Positions 34,342 to 43,710 are shown, counted from the first letter of the stretch. The stretch: DNA of 64,000 nucleotides from JANNSX01 sp041397825 (GCA_041397825.1 JAWKVX010000006.1:1-64000); one strand, 5' to 3'. Notes: generated by a model not told the origin, from the sequence alone. Numbers and translations are program-made.

Positions 34342-34749
34342 ATGCTCAAGACAGTCAAGACTGGCGGACGCTTCGAGGAGATCGGCGCCTATGCGCGGGT
34401 GCGCCGCGTTGGCCCGTTCGTGTTCGTCGCCGGCACGACCGCCGTGCAGCCCGACGGCAAGATCCACGCGCCGGGCGACACCTATGCGCAGTCCATGTAC
34501 GTCTTCAAACGCATAGAGAAGGCGATGCAGGAGGCGGGCGCGGAGATGCGGCACGTGGTGCGCACGCGCGCCTTCCTCACCGACATGTCGAAAGTCGGCG
34601 ATTTCGTGCGGGCCCATGGCGAGGTCTTCAAGGGTATCGATCCCGTATCGAGTGGCGTCGGCGCCGGACTGACACAGCCGGGCATGATGGTCGAGATCGA
34701 GGTCGATGCACTCATCCATTCCGAGAGCGGCGAGATCGACATGAGTTGA
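34342..34749 (+). CDS. RidA (YjgF/YER057c) family protein
   Basis: This 135-residue protein has the RidA fold blocks FVFVAGTTAVQPDGKI, the Arg in HVVRTRAFLTDM that marks imine/enamine deaminases, and a C-terminal IEVDALI. RidA removes reactive enamine and imine intermediates, such as 2-aminoacrylate, from PLP enzymes. Members with this extended early part can instead act in amine catabolism. CGGAGG precedes ATG 34342; a GTG directly upstream (34339) is also possible. It is followed about 50 bp later by the GMC oxidoreductase gene, so a shared catabolic role is possible. Confidence 0.9.
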   Translation: MLKTVKTGGRFEEIGAYARVRRVGPFVFVAGTTAVQPDGKIHAPGDTYAQSMYVFKRIEKAMQEAGAEMRHVVRTRAFLTDMSKVGDFVRAHGEVFKGIDPVSSGVGAGLTQPGMMVEIEVDALIHSESGEIDMS

Positions 34750-34801
34750 ACAGAGCCTTCCCTGGTCCTACGCTCGACCGTGAAATGACTTGGAGGGGAT
34801 C

Positions 34802-36478
34802 ATGCGAAATGCGTCGAGCTACGACTACGTGATCGTCGGCGCGGGCTCGGCTGGCTGCGTGCTCGCCTCGAAGCTCAGCGCCGATCCCAAGAACCGCGTG
34901 CTCGTGATCGAGGCCGGGCCGATGGATCGCAAGCTGATGATCCACATCCCAGCGGGCGTCTATCGCGCACACAAGGACCCGAGCATCAACTGGAACTATA
35001 TGACAGAGGCAGAGCCCGACCTCTATGACCGGCCCGTACCGATGCCGCGCGGGAAAGTGGTCGGCGGCTCCTCGTCGATCAACTCCATGGTCTACATGCG
35101 CGGCCATCCGCTCGACTACGACCGCTGGGCGGACGAGCTCGGGCTCACCGAATGGCGCTATGCCAACTGCCTCCCCTATTTCAAGGCCGGTGAATCGAGC
35201 GACCGCGGCGCCAGCGACTGGCGCGGCGGATCGGGGCCCCTCGGCGTCACCAAGGGAAGTTTCGAATGCCCGCTGTTCGATGCCTTCCTGCTGGCTGGGG
35301 AGCAAGCGGGCCAGGGCCGCTCCGAAGATCTGAATGGCTTCCAGCCCGAGGGGGTTGCGCGCTACGACGCGACCAAGCGGGACGGGCGCCGCTGCAGCGC
35401 GGCCGTCGCGCATCTGAAACCGGCGCTGTCCCGACCGAACCTCACTCTCGTCACGGAAGCACTGGTCGAGCGGCTCGACGTCAACGGCAATCGTGCGACC
35501 GGCCTCACCTACCTGCATCGCGGCCGGCGACATCGGATCGAGGCGGAACGGGAGGTGATCCTGTCGGGCGGCGCGATCAACTCGCCACAACTGCTTATGC
35601 TCTCCGGCATCGGACCGGCCGATCACTTGAGACAACACGGCATCACCATCCGCCACGACCTTCCCGGCGTCGGACGCAACCTGACGGACCATGGCAGCAT
35701 CGTCGTGCAATGCCGCTCGACGAAGGCGTTCCCGATCCACACCGTCGACCGGCCGTTCAACAAGGCGATGGCCGGCGCGCAATGGCTGTTGAGCCGCACC
35801 GGCATCGCCGCGTCAAACATCTGGGAGGCGGGCGGCCTCATCCGCGGCAACGACGAGACGCCCTATCCGAACCTGCAATACCATTTCGGCCCGGTCGGCT
35901 TCGAGTACGAGGGCGAGACGATCAAGCTGCGTCAGGCTTTCGCGCTCCACATTGATCAGCTCAGGCCAAAGAGCCGCGGCCACATCACGCTCCGATCGGC
36001 CGACCCAGCCCAGAAACCCATCATGCATTTCAACTATCTCTCCGATCCGCATGACGTGAAGGAGATGGTGGAGGGCATTCACAAGGCTCGCGAGCTGATC
36101 GCGCAACGTGCCTTCGACGAATTCCGCGGCGTCGAAATCGACCCTGGCCCCGACGTCAAGACGAACAAGGACATCGAGCGGGCCGTGCGCACCATGACGT
36201 CTACCGATTTCCATCCATGCAGCACGTGCCGGATGGGCAATGACGCCGACTCGGTCGTTGACGCGGAGCTCAGGGTGCACGGCATCGCGGGGCTGCGCGT
36301 CGTCGATGCCTCGGTAATGCCGCAGATCATCAGCGCCAACTTGAACGCGCCGACCCAGATGATCGCCTCCCGCGCCGCCGACTACATTCTGGGACAGCCT
36401 CAGCTGCCGCCGTTCCAGGCAAGGTTCTCGTTTCAACGGGAATCGCGTGATCGAGACGATGCCGCGCTTGCTCAGTGA
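34802..36478 (+). CDS. GMC family FAD oxidoreductase (choline/alcohol dehydrogenase-like)
   Basis: This 558-residue protein opens with the FAD-binding YDYVIVGAGSAGCVLASKL. The GMC signature 1 region GGSSSINSMVYMRGH follows, then signature 2 near SGGAINSPQLLMLSG, and a C-terminal HPCSTCRMG with VVDASVMPQI, where the catalytic His/Asn pair sits. Related enzymes oxidise choline, alkan-1-ols or polyethylene glycols. Without betB or betI next to it, choline is not specially supported. ATG 34802 has GGAGGGGAT upstream. The 3' end overlaps the convergent LtrA gene by 7 bp. Confidence 0.93.
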   Translation: MRNASSYDYVIVGAGSAGCVLASKLSADPKNRVLVIEAGPMDRKLMIHIPAGVYRAHKDPSINWNYMTEAEPDLYDRPVPMPRGKVVGGSSSINSMVYMRGHPLDYDRWADELGLTEWRYANCLPYFKAGESSDRGASDWRGGSGPLGVTKGSFECPLFDAFLLAGEQAGQGRSEDLNGFQPEGVARYDATKRDGRRCSAAVAHLKPALSRPNLTLVTEALVERLDVNGNRATGLTYLHRGRRHRIEAEREVILSGGAINSPQLLMLSGIGPADHLRQHGITIRHDLPGVGRNLTDHGSIVVQCRSTKAFPIHTVDRPFNKAMAGAQWLLSRTGIAASNIWEAGGLIRGNDETPYPNLQYHFGPVGFEYEGETIKLRQAFALHIDQLRPKSRGHITLRSADPAQKPIMHFNYLSDPHDVKEMVEGIHKARELIAQRAFDEFRGVEIDPGPDVKTNKDIERAVRTMTSTDFHPCSTCRMGNDADSVVDAELRVHGIAGLRVVDASVMPQIISANLNAPTQMIASRAADYILGQPQLPPFQARFSFQRESRDRDDAALAQ

Positions 36479-37635
36479 GCCCCTGCTTTGGGATCTTCCG
36501 ACAGCGGCACGCGCCATACGAGCGCGACAATCATGATGACTGAGAACACCCAGATCGACGCTCCGGCGACGCCGGCCAATAGGGCTGCTGCGGACATGAC
36601 AGGAAGCGCCGGTTGTCGCCATCCGAGGCTGTGATATCGGTCGCGCGTCACCCACAGCGCGAGCAGAACGATCGTCATCGGCAAGCCGAGCCAGAGTGAA
36701 ACTCCGCCGGAACCGAGACTGCCGTGGCCGCCGACGATGTCAATCTCAGCGGCAAGCGCAGCGCCAAGCGCTGCGATCCCGCCGAAGACAAAGACGTGTC
36801 CGTAGCCCCAGATGAAGGCCGTCCAGAATCTTGAGCTCGCAAGATGCTCGCGCTCCGTGAAATAGACCCAGAACAGCGCGAAGACGATAAGGAAGGCGGC
36901 GAGTGCGCTGCCGCCTGGTGCGAGATCGGGATGCTCACCATACATTCGGCCGAACCCGGCGCTGATCGACAGCATGATCTCGCCCATCGATATGATGGCC
37001 AGAAGGCCGTAGCGCTCGACGATGTGATGGCGGTGGAATGGTGTGACACGCGCGCTTTCGGCGAGCGGCGGCACAGCAAACTCGATCAGAAAGCAGAGCA
37101 TGCCGGCCGCATAGAATGTGACCGATGCCGGCTCCACGAGAAAATACAGGGCGATCCAGCACAGTTGCGCAAAAACGATGCCCGCCGCATAGCGCCGGCA
37201 AGTTGTCTTGAACTCGGGATTGGCACTGGCTCTCAGCCACAGCGCCGCCATGCCGACGCGCATCAGGCACCAGCCGCCGAGCGCCCACTGGAAATCGAGC
37301 GTTTCGAAAATATGTGCCGTGCCGCCGGCGAAGATCAACTCGCCGAGCATGATCAGCATGACGAGAAGCCGGTATACCGGGCCGTCATTGTCGAAAGCGC
37401 TGGCAAACCACGTGAAGTTGATCCAGGCCCACCAAATCGCGGTGAACAAAAACAGGAAGCGCGGCAGGCCCTCGAGGCCGTGCCCTTCGCTGATCGCATG
37501 ATGCAGAGCAGCCGTGACACTGGCGATGGCAATGACTGTGACCAGGTCGAAGAAGAGCTCAAGCTGGGTCGCGGTACGATGGGATTCGTTGGGGTCACGA
37601 GCCGGCAGATGGAACCTTTCGACAACCGCGCGCAT
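36472..37635 (-). CDS. Low temperature requirement A (LtrA) family membrane protein
   Basis: This 387-residue protein begins HRTATQLELFFDLVTVIAIA, the hallmark of LtrA proteins, and continues with about ten hydrophobic segments. A conserved HHIVERYGLLAIISMGEI block is present in the middle. LtrA was named from a Listeria mutant unable to grow in the cold; its biochemical activity is not established. The 3' end overlaps the GMC oxidoreductase gene by 7 bp in tail-to-tail orientation. It starts at the ATG at 37635; the DMT gene begins upstream on the same strand with a 30-bp gap, so both may be one unit. Confidence 0.9.
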   Translation of the reverse strand: MRAVVERFHLPARDPNESHRTATQLELFFDLVTVIAIASVTAALHHAISEGHGLEGLPRFLFLFTAIWWAWINFTWFASAFDNDGPVYRLLVMLIMLGELIFAGGTAHIFETLDFQWALGGWCLMRVGMAALWLRASANPEFKTTCRRYAAGIVFAQLCWIALYFLVEPASVTFYAAGMLCFLIEFAVPPLAESARVTPFHRHHIVERYGLLAIISMGEIMLSISAGFGRMYGEHPDLAPGGSALAAFLIVFALFWVYFTEREHLASSRFWTAFIWGYGHVFVFGGIAALGAALAAEIDIVGGHGSLGSGGVSLWLGLPMTIVLLALWVTRDRYHSLGWRQPALPVMSAAALLAGVAGASIWVFSVIMIVALVWRVPLSEDPKAGAH

Positions 37636-37665
37636 CGAGTCTTGCCCTCATTCACAGAGTATGGA

Positions 37666-38601
37666 TTACGACGCTCCACTTGTCGCACTCTGCATCGCCT
37701 GTTCCTTTGCCTTGAGCCGCCGCTCGCGGTGGAAGGTGTAGAGGCCAGCCGTCGCCACGATGGTGACTCCGGCCACTGCCCAGATGTCCGGCACCTCGCC
37801 CCAGATCAGGTAGCCCGTGATGATGGCATAGACGACGACCGAGTAGCGGAAGGGCGCCACAGCGGCGATCTCGCCGGATCGCAAGGCCATGGTGATCGTG
37901 AAGTAGCCCATGACCAGAAACACCGCGGCGCCCATAAGATACAGAATGTCCTTCGACGTTGCCGGCTGCCACGGCTGGAGCACCGACAGGAAGAGGCCAA
38001 ACACCGTCACCGAGGCGGCCGATACCACCGTGATCAGGAGTGTCGGAATGCCGAGATCGATACGACGGGTCGCCAGGTCGCGAACGACGACGCACAGGAC
38101 GGAGCCGAGCAAGGGTACCGAGTACCAGTTGAAGGCGCTGCTGCCCGGCTTGATGATCATCAGGACGCCGGCAAGGCCGGCGGCCGCCGCCAGCCAGCGC
38201 CGCCAGCCGACCCGCTCGCCGAGGACGAGCGCCGAGGCCGCGGTCACGGCGAGCGGCGTGAATTGCAGCACCGCATTTGCCTCGGCGAACGGCATGTTGA
38301 CGAGGCCGAGCAGAAACAGGCCCGTCGCCGATACCTCGCCCAGGACGCGCAGCGCGACGGTCGGCTGCAGCAACCGGTGAGCCGCCCGCAAAGCGTCGAA
38401 GCGCCAGGCGATCGGCAGAACGATCGCAAAGGCGAACAGGCCGCGAATGCTGATGATCTGGGCAATCGGCAGCTTCAATCCGACGAGCTTCACGAAGGCG
38501 TCGTTGAGAACGAAGCACGCCATCGCCGCCAGCATGCCCAGCATGCCGAGGACATTGCCGGACAGCGGCCGACCCGCTCGGGCGCTCCTAGGCACGGTCA
38601 C
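37666..38601 (-). CDS. EamA/DMT family transporter
   Basis: This 311-residue protein has ten hydrophobic segments in two EamA repeats. The first repeat ends with the conserved PLAVTAASALVLGERVGWRRW, and the second with the motif YLIWGEVPDIWAVAGV. DMT transporters export amino acids, nucleotides or other metabolites; the substrate cannot be read from sequence. The last residues form a charged cytoplasmic tail. It lies 30 bp downstream of moaA on the same strand. A second member of the family lies at 42.6-43.6 kb, but the two are not adjacent and not close duplicates. Confidence 0.9.
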   Translation of the reverse strand: MTVPRSARAGRPLSGNVLGMLGMLAAMACFVLNDAFVKLVGLKLPIAQIISIRGLFAFAIVLPIAWRFDALRAAHRLLQPTVALRVLGEVSATGLFLLGLVNMPFAEANAVLQFTPLAVTAASALVLGERVGWRRWLAAAAGLAGVLMIIKPGSSAFNWYSVPLLGSVLCVVVRDLATRRIDLGIPTLLITVVSAASVTVFGLFLSVLQPWQPATSKDILYLMGAAVFLVMGYFTITMALRSGEIAAVAPFRYSVVVYAIITGYLIWGEVPDIWAVAGVTIVATAGLYTFHRERRLKAKEQAMQSATSGAS

Positions 38602-38631
38602 GTGGTCGGTCCCGTCGAGACGTCGCGTTGA

Positions 38632-39648
38632 TCACCCGCCCGTGACCGACATGTGCCGCGCCACGGCCGGGCGCTTGCTCTTACGATCGATGACGAAGTC
38701 GTGGCCTTTGGGCTTGCGCGCAATTGCCTCGGCAATAGCGGCATGCAATGCCCGATCATCGTCGGGATGGGCACGCAGGGGGTGCCTCAGATCCGCCGCG
38801 TCCTCCTGACCCAGGCACATATAGAGAGTGCCGGTGCAGGTCAGGCGGACACGATTGCAGCTTTCGCAGAAATTGTGCGTCATCGGCGTTATGAAGCCAA
38901 GACGCCCGCCAGTCTCGGCGACGCGGACATAGCGCGCCGGGCCGCCGGTCCTGTAGGGAATGTCCTCGAGCGTGAAGCGGTCCATGAGCCGCGCCCGGAC
39001 GATCGAGAGCGGCAGATACTGGTCGGTCCGGTCATCCTCGATCTCGCCCAAGGGCATGGTCTCGATCAGCGTCAGGTCCATGCCCTCGCCATGCGCCCAG
39101 CGCAGCATGGACTCGATCTCGTCCTCGTTGACGCCCTTGAGCGCCACGGCATTGATCTTGATGGCGAGGCCCGCCTGCTGCGCGGCCTTCAGCCCGGCCT
39201 GAACCTTGGCGAGATCGCCCCAGCGCGTGATCGTGCGGAACTTATTCGCATCGAGGGTGTCAATCGAGATATTGATGCGCCGGACGCCGATGTCGGCGAG
39301 CTCCGCCGCAAAGCGCGCGAGTTGGCTGCCGTTGGTGGTGAGCGTCAGCTCGTCGAGCGCGCCCGTTCCGAGGTGGCGCGCCAGCCGCCGCATCAGCCAC
39401 ATGATGTTCTTGCGCACGAGCGGCTCGCCGCCCGTGATCCGCAGCTTTCGCACCCCTCTGGCGACGAAGGCCGTGCACAACCGGTCGAGCTCCTCGAGGG
39501 TCAGCAGCTCGGCCTTCGGCAGGAAACTCATATGCTCCGACATGCAATAGACGCAGCGGAAATCGCAGCGGTCGGTGACCGAGACGCGGAGATAGGTGAC
39601 GTGCCGGCCAAAGGGGTCGATCATCGGGCCGGGTTCTGTGGCAATCAT
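38632..39648 (-). CDS. moaA: GTP 3',8-cyclase MoaA
   Basis: This 338-residue protein is full length and performs the first step of molybdenum cofactor synthesis from GTP. The radical-SAM cluster is C28-x3-C32-x2-C35 (CDFRCVYC). The second 4Fe-4S cluster is CESCNRVRLTCTG plus a later Cys. RITGGEPLVR is the SAM-binding block, and the C-terminal Gly-Gly needed for activity is present (VTGG). Met9 is an alternative start giving a shorter N-terminus. MoaC and the other moa genes are not adjacent. The product links to the MOSC protein in the same window only in a general way. Confidence 0.97.
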   Translation of the reverse strand: MIATEPGPMIDPFGRHVTYLRVSVTDRCDFRCVYCMSEHMSFLPKAELLTLEELDRLCTAFVARGVRKLRITGGEPLVRKNIMWLMRRLARHLGTGALDELTLTTNGSQLARFAAELADIGVRRINISIDTLDANKFRTITRWGDLAKVQAGLKAAQQAGLAIKINAVALKGVNEDEIESMLRWAHGEGMDLTLIETMPLGEIEDDRTDQYLPLSIVRARLMDRFTLEDIPYRTGGPARYVRVAETGGRLGFITPMTHNFCESCNRVRLTCTGTLYMCLGQEDAADLRHPLRAHPDDDRALHAAIAEAIARKPKGHDFVIDRKSKRPAVARHMSVTGG

Positions 39649-39737
39649 GGTCGAGGCTCACATTCAAACACTTCGAACAGTCTAGCAAATGCCGACCGGC
39701 CCGCCTAGCAACGGCGGATCGGACCGTCCAGGCGCCG

Positions 39738-40517
39738 TCAACGGCCGCCTATGCCCTTGATGACGCTCAGCAGCAATGCAATATCCTCCGGTCGCGACAG
39801 TCGGTGATCGCCATCCTTGACGAGCGTGAGTCGCACGTCACCCCCCGATAGGAGGTCGACGAGGGCCAGCGAGCCCCGCCAGGGGACATCGGCATCCCGC
39901 ATGCCCTGGAGGATATGGACTGGAGCCTCGAGCCGCAGACCCGTGCCGCCAATCGCATGATCGCGACCCTCCTCGATGAGTCGCCGGGTGATGGGGTAGC
40001 CTTGGTCGGAATAGACCGACGGCTCGTACCAGATGCCTTTGTCAATGACCTCCCGGCGCTGATCCGCGCTCATCTCGTCCCACATCAGCCTCTCTGTCAT
40101 GTCCCAGGCCGGCGCGATCAGGACCAGTCCGGCCAGCCGGTCTTCGAGTTGCAGCTCCCTGGCCAGCAGCAGACCGATCCAGCCCCCCATGCTCGAGCCG
40201 ACGAGCAAGAGCGGCCCCTCCGTCAGGCGGGCGACGGCCTGCCGCGCATCCTCGAGCCAAAGACCGATACATCCCTCCTCGATCCGGCCGCTCGACCGGC
40301 CATGTCCCGAATAATCGAGCCGGAGCAGACCCTGACCGGTCCGGCCGGCCCACTCCGCCAGCGCACTCGCCTTGGTGGAGGCCATGTCCGACATGAACCC
40401 TTGCAGCCAGACGACGGTCGGCCCGCGACCGGCCTGCTTCAGGGTGGCAATCCGGCGGCGGCCATGGACCGCATCGTCAAGCTCGAGGATGTATGGTTGC
40501 TCGTCCGCCATTGCCAT
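39738..40517 (-). CDS. Alpha/beta hydrolase (ABHD10-like)
   Basis: This 259-residue protein has the serine-hydrolase core: LRLDYSGHGRSSG, the nucleophile elbow VGSSMGGW, the acid in GMRDADVPW and the His in VKDGDHRLSR. The arrangement is near the mitochondrial ABHD10 group (thioesterase/glucuronide esterase) and alphaproteobacterial relatives. The natural substrate is unknown. Its start is only 30 bp from the start of the divergent glycosyltransferase gene, so both promoters must overlap or lie within the coding regions. ATG 40517 has GGTAAGGG upstream; Met3 is also possible. Confidence 0.9.
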   Translation of the reverse strand: MAMADEQPYILELDDAVHGRRRIATLKQAGRGPTVVWLQGFMSDMASTKASALAEWAGRTGQGLLRLDYSGHGRSSGRIEEGCIGLWLEDARQAVARLTEGPLLLVGSSMGGWIGLLLARELQLEDRLAGLVLIAPAWDMTERLMWDEMSADQRREVIDKGIWYEPSVYSDQGYPITRRLIEEGRDHAIGGTGLRLEAPVHILQGMRDADVPWRGSLALVDLLSGGDVRLTLVKDGDHRLSRPEDIALLLSVIKGIGGR

Positions 40518-40547
40518 CCCTTACCTGTCAAAGTCCGAGGAGCGCCC

Positions 40548-41774
40548 GTGCCGGGCCCGACCATACTCCAGATCATCCCGGAGCTCGACACCGGCGGCGC
40601 CGAGATCTCGACCCTCGAGATCGTCGAGGCGCTGACGGCGGCCGGCGCCAAGGCGCTCGTCGCAACCGAGGGCGGCAGGCTCGCCGGCGAAGTCGAGCGG
40701 CTCGGGGGCGAGCTCGTTCCGTTCCCGGCGGCAACGAAGAACCCTGTCAAGATGTGGGCGAACGCCGGCAAACTCGCCCGGCTCGTTCGGCAGCGCGGGA
40801 TCGCGCTCCTGCACGCCCGGAGCCGTGCCCCCGCCTGGAGCGCGCTCGTTGCGGCGCGGCGCACGAACGTCCCGTTCGTCACCACCTACCATGGCGCCTA
40901 TGGTGGCCAGAGCCGACTCAAGAACGCCTACAACGGCGTCATGGCGCGGGCCGATCTCGTGATCGCCAATTCCGGTTTCACCGCCCGCCTCGTCATGGGC
41001 CGGCACGGCACACCGGCAAGCTGCATCCGCATCATTCACCGGGGCGTCGATCTGCGAAAATTCGACCCCGCCGAGGTCGCGCCGGACCGGGTGGCGGAGT
41101 TGCGTCGCGCCTGGGGCGTCGGCCCGGATCAGCCCGTCTTCCTTCAGGCGGCGCGCCTTGCCGGATGGAAAGGCCATCGAACGGTCATCGATGCGTTCGG
41201 CCAATTGAACCGCAATAGCGAGCTCCGGAATGCCGTCGTCGTCATGGCCGGCGATCCGCAGGGCCGGGACGGCTATCGCGATGAGCTTCTGGCCCGAATC
41301 CGTACGTTCGACCTCGGTGAGCGGATCAGGCTCACCGGCCATTGCGCCGACATGCCGGCCGCATTCGCCGCCGCGCGCCTCGCCATCGTCGCCTCGACCG
41401 AGCCCGAAGCCTTCGGGCGAGCCGTCACGGAGGCCTCGTCGATGGGGGTCCCCGTCATTGCGACGGACATCGGCGCGCCGCCGGAGACCGTCGTGACCGA
41501 GCCCGAGACCGACCGCACCGGCTGGCTGGTTTCGCCGGGCGATGCGGGCGCCCTCGCCGATGCCTTGCGGAAGGCTACGGCGCTGACCGACCCGGAGCGG
41601 GCGGCATTTGCCCACCGGGCCCGCCGGCACGTCGCGAGACGCTTCTCGGTCGGCGCGATGCAGCACGCGACACTGGCCGTTTACGATGAATTGCTCGGCA
41701 CCGATCTGGCGCAATCGTTCGGCGCGCACAACAGTTCACCTCAATTCGCCGTCCAGCCGCCCCCAGGACCTTGA
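40548..41774 (+). CDS. Glycosyltransferase family 4 protein
   Basis: This 408-residue protein has a GT-B fold. The N-terminal Rossmann part begins ILQIIPELDTGGAEISTLEI, the family GT4 opening. The C-terminal donor-binding part has ARLAGWKGHRTVIDAF and, in the EX7E position, STEPEAFGRAVTEASSMGVPVIATD. It probably transfers a sugar from a nucleotide-sugar to a lipid or polysaccharide acceptor. No other cell-wall or LPS genes are next to it, so the product is unknown. The start is GTG 40548, with GAGGAGCG about 5 nt upstream. It precedes infC by about 140 bp. Confidence 0.92.
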   Translation: MPGPTILQIIPELDTGGAEISTLEIVEALTAAGAKALVATEGGRLAGEVERLGGELVPFPAATKNPVKMWANAGKLARLVRQRGIALLHARSRAPAWSALVAARRTNVPFVTTYHGAYGGQSRLKNAYNGVMARADLVIANSGFTARLVMGRHGTPASCIRIIHRGVDLRKFDPAEVAPDRVAELRRAWGVGPDQPVFLQAARLAGWKGHRTVIDAFGQLNRNSELRNAVVVMAGDPQGRDGYRDELLARIRTFDLGERIRLTGHCADMPAAFAAARLAIVASTEPEAFGRAVTEASSMGVPVIATDIGAPPETVVTEPETDRTGWLVSPGDAGALADALRKATALTDPERAAFAHRARRHVARRFSVGAMQHATLAVYDELLGTDLAQSFGAHNSSPQFAVQPPPGP

Positions 41775-41901
41775 CTTGACCGGTTTTCTTCTTGATTTTC
41801 GGCAAGCTGGGTGATGGTCGCCCGGCAGACTTCGACACCTGACCGGCGGGCATTTGCCAAACGGGTGACCGTCACCCGAGCGAAGCGGCCTCGAAGGCAA
41901 G

Positions 41902-41920
41902 AGAGGAGATCGACCCCATA
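41902..41920 (+). promoter_or_regulatory. Ribosome site and ATA start of infC
   Basis: AGAGGAG (41902-41908) sits 9 nt before the codon ATA at 41918-41920. The next codons read CCC CGA CGT CCG ATG. The first ATG (41933) has no ribosome site of its own at normal spacing. The ATA and the ribosome site together define an unusual start, as is common for infC. Confidence 0.75.
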
Positions 41921-42460
41921 CCCCGACGTCCGATGACGAGCACGCCCGAGCGTGCAGCCGACGGCCCGCGCGTCAACAGCGCCATCCGGGCCCGCGTTGT
42001 CCAGCTGATCAATGAAGCCGGCACCAATCTCGGGCCGACGGATCGCGACGAGGCGATCCGGATGGCCACGGAGGCCGGGCTCGACCTGGTCGAGATCGCG
42101 CCCAACAGCGATCCGCCGGTCTGCAAGATTCTCGATTTCGGCAAGTATAAGTACCAGGCCCAGAAGAAGGCCGCCGAGGCCAGGAAGAAGCAGAAGATCG
42201 TCGAGATCAAAGAGATCAAGATGCGGCCAAACATCGACGATCACGACTACGGCGTGAAGGTGCGGTCGATCAAGCGCTTCTTCGAGGAAGGCGACAAGGT
42301 CAAGATCACACTCCGGTTCCGGGGGCGAGAGATGGCCCACCAAGAGCTCGGAATGGAGCTCATGCGGCGCGTGAAGTCCGACTTCGAGGCCCTGGCGAAG
42401 ATCGAATCCGAGCCTCGGTTCGAGGGTCGGCAGATCGTCATGGTGATGGCGCCGCGCTAG
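41918..42460 (+). CDS. infC: Translation initiation factor IF-3
   Basis: This 180-residue protein, if started at ATA, is full length. IF-3 binds the 30S subunit, prevents 50S joining and checks start-codon and tRNA-fMet pairing. The N-domain has GPRVNSAIRARVVQLI, the linker is KYQAQKKAAEARKKQK, and the C-domain has MRPNIDDHDYGVK. The ATA start gives an N-terminus I-P-R-R-P-M, and the Arg-Arg-Pro block is found at the start of alphaproteobacterial IF-3. In E. coli the AUU start of infC is the basis of autoregulation by IF-3, so the same control is likely. rpmI and rplT do not follow, unlike in E. coli. Starting at ATG 41933 would give 175 residues. Confidence 0.93.
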   Translation: MPRRPMTSTPERAADGPRVNSAIRARVVQLINEAGTNLGPTDRDEAIRMATEAGLDLVEIAPNSDPPVCKILDFGKYKYQAQKKAAEARKKQKIVEIKEIKMRPNIDDHDYGVKVRSIKRFFEEGDKVKITLRFRGREMAHQELGMELMRRVKSDFEALAKIESEPRFEGRQIVMVMAPR

Positions 42461-42586
42461 AACGGCGCCCTTCTCCCCCGGCTCAATGCCGACGTGGCTT
42501 GCGCATGGCGGGTCTGTGTCGCATGTGCTTGCGCCACGATGCCGCCCGGCTACCACTGAGCAGGTAACGGCAGAAGCTGCACCCCC

Positions 42587-43555
42587 ATGAGCACCACCCC
42601 GGTCGTCGCCCCCGGCATGAACCGGAACCTTGCCGGCATCATCTATGTCGTGATCGGTATCCTGTCCTTCTCGGTGCAGGACGTCATCATCAAGTTCCTG
42701 AGCGGCGACTATGCGATCCATCAGATCGTGCTCATTCGCAGCTTCGTCTCGCTCCCTGTCCTGCTGGTCCTCGCGAGCTGGCAGGGGGGCCGTCGCGCCT
42801 TCGTCGGCAACAGACTCGGCGTTCTCACGGTCCGTAGCGTGCTGCTCTACGTCGCCTATACCTGTTACTATCTGGCGATTGCGGCCATGCCGATCGCCGA
42901 TGCGATGGCCATCGCCTTCATCGCTCCCCTCATCGTCACCGCACTCTCGAAACCCCTACTCGGCATTCAGGTGGACACCCGCCGCTGGCTGGCGATCGCG
43001 GCGGGCTTTACCGGAACGCTGGTGATGCTTCGACCCGGGTTCGGCGTCTTCGAGCCGGCCGGGTTATTTGCGATTGGCTCCGCCAGCTGTTACGCGCTTT
43101 CGTCCATTCTGACCCGGAAGCTCGCGGCAACCGAATCGAGCGCGACCATGTCGCTGCATGCGATGGTCATCTACGTCGTCTTCAGTGGGTTGACCGGCAT
43201 CCTCATCGGTGATGGCCACCTCGCCGCCAGCACGCACCCGAGCATGGCGTTTCTGCTCAGGGCCTGGAGCTGGCCATCGCTCAACGACTGGGTTCTTGTG
43301 CTCACGACCGGTTGCGTCGCGACGGTCGGAATGCTGTGCCTTGCCCAGGCCTATCGGCTCGGCGATCCGCCGATCGTCGCCCCCTTCGAGTATTCGGGCA
43401 TGATATGGGCGCTGACTTCGGGTTTCATCTTCTGGCACCGTGTCCCCGATGCCATTGCCCTGATCGGCATGTCGATCATCGTCGCTGCCGGCCTCTACAT
43501 TGCCAGCCTGGAAGGCCTCCGCAGGCCGGTTGCCGAGGGCGGTGGTCAGCCATGA
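42587..43555 (+). CDS. EamA/DMT family transporter
   Basis: This 322-residue protein has ten hydrophobic segments in two repeats, starting with GIIYVVIGILSFSVQDVIIK. The second repeat includes PIVAPFEYSGMIWALTSGFI and FWHRVPDAIALIGM, the typical EamA end. Exporter of an unknown metabolite. It starts at ATG 42587, 126 bp after infC, and is probably a separate unit. The 209-bp gap downstream leads to the PepSY operon. Confidence 0.9.
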   Translation: MSTTPVVAPGMNRNLAGIIYVVIGILSFSVQDVIIKFLSGDYAIHQIVLIRSFVSLPVLLVLASWQGGRRAFVGNRLGVLTVRSVLLYVAYTCYYLAIAAMPIADAMAIAFIAPLIVTALSKPLLGIQVDTRRWLAIAAGFTGTLVMLRPGFGVFEPAGLFAIGSASCYALSSILTRKLAATESSATMSLHAMVIYVVFSGLTGILIGDGHLAASTHPSMAFLLRAWSWPSLNDWVLVLTTGCVATVGMLCLAQAYRLGDPPIVAPFEYSGMIWALTSGFIFWHRVPDAIALIGMSIIVAAGLYIASLEGLRRPVAEGGGQP

Positions 43556-43692
43556 ACCCCGGGACGTGGCCTGCGGAGGAACGGCTTCAGGCATGCGGTG
43601 GCTGAAGCACGTCCGGACGGGTGCTGATCGGAGCAACTCGCCCGAGCAAGAACCATAGGAGACGGTTGCTGACATCCGAATGATGGCCATTG

Positions 43693-43710
43693 TCAGCATT
43701 TCTTCAGCAT
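43693..43710 (+). promoter_or_regulatory. 11-bp spaced direct repeats, likely response-regulator site
   Basis: TCAGCAT occurs at 43693-43699 and again at 43704-43710, an 11-bp period. OmpR-family regulators bind direct repeats at this spacing. It lies 55-70 bp before the PepSY gene, whose operon encodes such a regulator, so autoregulation is likely (inference). Confidence 0.5.

Noticed and set aside
36844..38631. Long + strand frame across the LtrA and DMT genes
   Set aside because: It spans two real reverse-strand genes and their gap; composition is Arg/His/Glu-rich without domains.
42461..42586. rpmI or rplT expected after infC
   Set aside because: The gap is only 126 bp and the next gene is a DMT transporter; the ribosomal protein genes are not here.
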